DNA of 64,000 nucleotides from Hetaerina americana (taxonomy: Eukaryota > Arthropoda > Insecta > Odonata > Calopterygidae): NCBI GenBank assembly GCA_022747635.1, contig JAKTNV010000003.1, forward strand, positions 49,085,475 through 49,149,474, given 5' to 3'. Within the stretch, counting starts at the first letter, position 1. Each line of letters opens with the position of its first letter. The position numbers and the translations under genes were made by a program. Positions 60,235 to 64,000 of the stretch are shown here, piece by piece. The notes beneath the pieces are model-generated. The model did no database searches. It saw only the letters and a program-made list of their open reading frames with translations, and was not told the origin of the DNA.

Positions 60235-61229
60235 CGGAACTAACTTAACTAGCTCCTCCTTTTATTCACTCCCTCCAGTCACTAATTGAGTTTCCCCGGA
60301 TGCCAAAAAAGCCCCTTGCTCTTCGGGTCGTTGATTAACAGTCGAGTTTTACAATTATATCGGTCGTTCGGTGTAGATCGGCTTACCTATGCGATGATTA
60401 ATATTTTCGGTAGTCTGAAGGGGCGGCGAGGCGTCCGGATCTTCTTTCCCTCCCGAGATTACGCATGGGTCCGATATAGATCCACTCAAAATTTCGTTTG
60501 AGAAAAGAGGGTGAATGGGTTCAATGTTGACGGGGAAAGACTCCGGTGCAGCCTCGTATAACTTAATCCAATCGTAAGAATTCGCTTTCTTCCTGGCATA
60601 CAAGTTCTTCAGTCCAAGGAAATCTGTTTCCGGTACAAGGGGCGCCGGCACTATGGAAAACAGCACAGAACACAACGTACACAATTTTTTCCCGATGCTC
60701 ACTCGGGCCGCTTCCCTCCAGTTGATGGAAAATCCAGAACCCTACTTGGCGAGATGGAAATAATTTCTACTGGGTAGAATGCCTTCTCCTTCACTTGGTC
60801 TTATATTCCATAATGATTCAACTGGCAAAAGCTCTTGATGATTTTTCCCACTTGATGATGTAACCCCTTCCACCTCTCGAATATATAGTCGTTTGCGGTC
60901 TCGGGTTCTTTTTTTTCTTCGTTCACTCCCACCGACCTTCGCCGAGTTTAGGCAAGTCAGCGAAAATAGAATCCAAAGGCGAAGCAAATTTCAAATGCAA
61001 AAAACTGATGATCACGTCAGCTTCGGGCGCACAAAAAAATGACAAAATTCGTCGTTGCAATACTCTGTTTCACACGATTGCTATACTTTTACCCGAAAAT
61101 GTGTTATTGGTGGGATGTTAGAGAAGAAAGAAATTTGTATCTAATGGTCCTGCAGTCCTTCTACTCCCGAACGGCAGTAAGTGGCCTGATACTTTTTTTG
61201 CACTGCAGAAAACGAATCACTTCCTTGGC
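60235..61229. other. DNA upstream of the candidate exon, two minus-strand ORFs
   Basis: Minus-strand ORFs at 60355-60702 (115 codons) and 60742-60987 (81 codons) both begin with hydrophobic, signal-peptide-like stretches. The first contains a donor-like CATAG|GTAAGC near 60385. They might be 5' exons or chance ORFs. No domain is recognised in either. Confidence 0.25.
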
Positions 61230-61450
61230 TAATGAAACTGCGCGCGCTCCCTCGTCTCCGGTCCCGCCGGCATACGCTTCCGCCCTCTTTCGTTGAGTCT
61301 CTACCCCTCACTGAGATCCAACGTGCCGTACTCGGGAATTTCTCCTTCTCCTCTCCCCTTCCTTTCTTGCGGAGGTCGCCGATGTTCACCGAAACCCGCC
61401 GAAGGACGCCGGGCAGCATGGAATAAGCAACGAAACGAAAGCGCGAGGAC
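61230..61450. promoter_or_regulatory. CpG-rich patch, candidate promoter region
   Basis: About 220 bases with raised GC and CG dinucleotides (GCGCGCTCCC, CGCCGAAGGACGCC) in AT-rich surroundings. The position about 1 kb upstream of the candidate minus-strand exon fits a promoter, but no core element was identified. Confidence 0.25.
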
Positions 61451-62371
61451 AAAGGAGCTAGAATAGTTATACCGCCAACGATGATAGTTGCTGAATATAT
61501 TTAAAAGGTCCTCCGCCTCCCTCTCGCCTGCTGTGATATTTATAATATACGGAGACCAACACATCTTGCAGAATGCGCACATTTCATAGAAGTATTTCAT
61601 TTTTTCGCTGACACAAGAAGTTGAGCACTAATGCAGACATTTTTGCTTTCCCATTCCTTCTTAAAAAAGACAACAGGATTAATCACTTTTTTTCGCCTGT
61701 GCGAAAGCAACGTTTTACCAATTTGATTCACAGCACGTGAAAATGAATTAGTATAACTCAAATACGTGCATACGTACTTCGGCATTTGTAAGTTGCATTT
61801 CAAATTCGCAATATTTTTTTCAATTTCCAAACAGTACAGATAAACAGCGGTAACTTACCGCCAAACAAATGGATCGGTAGGTTTAGACAAGAAGCGAGGA
61901 AAAATCTGACGTGGGGAAAAACACCTAAATTTGCACAAATGGAATGGAAAAAATTAAATAAATGCGGAAGTATTATTTATACATTTAAGCTAAATGACTC
62001 ACTTGTGCTGTGACAGGTACCTTTTAGATTTGCTTTTAAAAAGAGCTTTAAGAAAAACAGAGATTACTTCTTCCCATCGCATCTTCTCCGCCAGCCCTCT
62101 TAAAAGGGCTGGTGGAAAGGTTCTAGATCTAGCCATAGTCACGAAATTATTTCTCAGAAGATAACATAGGCGATCATTCTGACTCAGTTGGCAGAGCAAC
62201 GTACTCGGTACACCTATGATGATACCACACCGTAACAGCTACCTGCGCCTATCTTAGAAGGAGGATATTTCCAGTCCTTAACGTATTTCGGAGTAGGGCG
62301 ATCTGTGTTTACGGTTTTGACCAATAAATGAACACTTTTCGGACAGGCTGTGCTTGAATTGATGGACGCTA
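61451..62371. other. Noncoding DNA, nothing recognised
   Basis: Short ORFs only. An A-box-like string near 62180-62197 has no B-box partner. Confidence 0.5.
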
Positions 62372-62405
62372 TTAGAACCTGGTGGCTAACCCAACCAGGT
62401 TCTAA
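62372..62405. repeat. Perfect 12-bp hairpin
   Basis: TTAGAACCTGGT at 62372-62383 and its exact complement ACCAGGTTCTAA at 62394-62405, with a 10-base spacer. Confidence 0.85.
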
Positions 62406-63029
62406 GCAACGAAATAAATAATTATTTTAAAAGTTTAATACGTCAACTCCTAACATCATCTGATGCGGCAACATTTAGACCGATAAGCCTCTGTGGACGT
62501 GAGGCTAATTCGCCAGCCTCATAATTAAGAACACTATGAGATTATTGATAGTTCCTGCGATTTCGTTTGCGGTAATTTCAGATTGCCATCCGTTATACTA
62601 GTGCCGTTCCTTCTCTTTTAGATTGGAATTATGTGAAGGAGAAAGGAATGGAATTTCTTGTATCGATCTGTTCGACAAGTTGCCTTCATTTGTACTCCCG
62701 TCCGCCAATATAATGAGGAATTAAATTATTACCTCTGCGTTAAAAACGATTGATCTTATTTCCTAATAGTATAAGCGATGCATGTCATCAACGAAGTTCC
62801 AGCAACTTCCAGCCCAAGCTATAAAATAATGATCTGTCGCTTTGTGCTCGTCCATAACGATCCTTCACAACAAAGGAAGTTTTCCAATGCATTTCGTTGG
62901 ATTCCGAAATTAGATACTTCTGAACAGGGTTTCAAATGTTCGATGGGTGAAGTCTTGCCAAAGCGAAATAACAACTCTCCTTAACATTTTTATTTGGAAT
63001 ATTCTCTCAATATTCGTTCGATACAAAAA
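62406..63029. other. Noncoding DNA, nothing recognised
   Basis: AT-rich with short ORFs and no identified repeat. Confidence 0.55.
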
Positions 63030-63123
63030 TTTCAGTGAAAAAATCATTCATCTTGAGCGGGATTCAAACCCGGATCCATCGATATCCGGCCGAGTGCTTA
63101 AGCCAGTTAAGTCCACCACCTCG
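63030..63123 (-). repeat. tRNA-derived SINE, family 2, second copy (reverse orientation)
   Basis: The complement carries the same tRNA-like head as the copy at 56611-56720: GGGTTTGAATCCC (plus-strand 63059-63071), GATATCGATGGATCCG and a CTTAAGCACTCGGCC stretch. A short body with AATGATTTTT follows. It is diverged from the first copy, so the family is not all recent. Confidence 0.7.
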
Positions 63124-63268
63124 TCCCCTTCGAGGCGAGGCGGAAATTTGTTTGATAGTTTCCATAAAAAGTTTTCTTTCGCATACGCATGTCCATAACA
63201 TACTTTTCCCAAGTTATGCCCGATGCCAGTGTGACTACCAATTATTTTACTTTACTAGTCATTATGTA
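63124..63268. other. Noncoding spacer
   Basis: No feature seen between the SINE and the MITE. Confidence 0.5.
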
Positions 63269-63372
63269 CATCGGTGGTCTGAAAAGTTTCCGAAAATTTC
63301 TCAGCAAACACAGAAAATTCCAGAAAAATTTCTGGTTCTTTATTAGGTCGGAAACTTTTCAGACCACCCTTG
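63269..63372. mobile_element. 104-bp MITE with mariner-type ends
   Basis: The ends match in inverted orientation over about 25 bases with two differences: GGTGGTCTGAAAAGTTTCCGA near 63273 and its complement ending near 63368. TA flanks both sides (63267-63268 and 63373-63374). Only about 55 bases separate the repeats. The TA target and end sequence fit a Tc1/mariner-mobilised MITE. The ends differ from those of the mariners at 46 and 58 kb, so it depends on a third transposase. Confidence 0.8.
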
Positions 63373-63374
63373 TA

Positions 63375-64000
63375 TATCCCTTTACGCGTAAAGGTGTATG
63401 GATTTCCTTAAGCAGAAATTCGCCCTTGCGACTCGTTTTCAGACTTAATTGGACACCCAACTACTGGCACAGCGCAATATTGTTGATATCGCTAGAGTCT
63501 CACCGTTCGATTTATTTCTCAAATCTTGGTAAAAATGACCCTATCATCGGAGTTTAGTCAGACGTTGCCCACTACTTCATAATTACAATTGCTGACACCA
63601 ATGAGACAAAGGAGGAGATTCGATCACGCTTGTCTGCGGGGCGATGGGGGCTACAATCACAAAATAAGAACTTTTTCCGTAATATTTTTGAAGTACTACT
63701 TCACGTTTGTGGACAAAAAGAAAATCTCGAACGCATCGACTACTATATTCAAGACGGCAATGTAGGGAAAATGAGATTCGGCTCATGTAATCGATCACAT
63801 TATAGTGGGCAAGACTTCATGGAACTTACTGTGCCACCACTGTCATTTGTGTCCTTATCTCCCAAGGCGGAGAGAGGACGTTAGTAGTCTCAACGAACCT
63901 GAAAACTTCTCATTAATCGCAACCGCTACCACTGAATGTTAGGATCGTGAGAAACGGGAATTTGAACATAAATTTATTTCTCTATATCGTGTAAATATCC
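63375..64000. other. Noncoding DNA, no gene recognised
   Basis: Short ORFs on both strands near 63583-63884 have no recognised domain. Confidence 0.5.

Noticed and set aside
62372..62405. Rho-independent terminator
   Set aside because: The window is eukaryotic; the hairpin is not followed by a T run and no gene ends there.
1..64000. CRISPR array, prophage, operon or bacterial insertion sequence
   Set aside because: No regularly spaced direct repeats with spacers and no prokaryotic gene clusters are present; all identifiable coding sequence is from animal-type transposable elements.

Overview
The window is eukaryotic nuclear DNA, most likely from an arthropod. It is AT-rich overall, has long (TA)n microsatellites, scattered tRNA-derived repeats, an RTE-clade non-LTR retrotransposon and mariner-family DNA transposons. 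There are no operons, no Shine-Dalgarno-led genes and no run of long host ORFs. The species cannot be named from the sequence alone. The RTE and mariner types are common in insects and other arthropods, which is the basis for the assignment.

Most of the window looks intergenic or intronic. The only unambiguous protein-coding sequence belongs to mobile elements. Two copies of one RTE-type LINE lie on the minus strand: a 5'-truncated copy at 12285-14212, and an apparently full-length copy at 29657-33028 with 5' UTR, endonuclease ORF, reverse transcriptase ORF and 3' UTR. They are about 17.4 kb apart and nearly identical over 1.9 kb, and they share the same frame change between the two enzyme domains. 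Both abut (TA)n arrays.

Three cut-and-paste elements are visible in the right half. A mariner at 46073-47389 keeps a DD34D triad but has a frame break and anomalous inverted repeats that run past its TA boundaries. A 752-bp internally deleted mariner lies at 57996-58747 with perfect 33-bp terminal repeats. A 104-bp MITE lies at 63269-63372.

tRNA-derived SINE-like copies occur near 4.7, 6.9, 15.0, 28.6, 28.9, 33.1, 56.7 and 63.1 kb. Next to the 56.7 kb copy is a perfect palindrome with 105-bp arms (56877-57091). The SINE-plus-palindrome unit is bracketed by a 14-bp direct repeat. A short dispersed repeat occurs four times (7.7, 10.5, 11.4 and 47.5 kb), and another family with a CTGATGATGA core occurs at 25.2 and 35.4 kb.

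Evidence for host genes is thin. The best candidate is a minus-strand first coding exon near 60234-59998, ending at a good splice donor, with CpG-rich DNA about 1 kb upstream (61.23-61.45 kb). A TATA-box promoter candidate lies at 45473 and a CpG-rich island at 38.34-38.97 kb. Several strand-asymmetric purine or pyrimidine tracts create long but probably meaningless ORFs.
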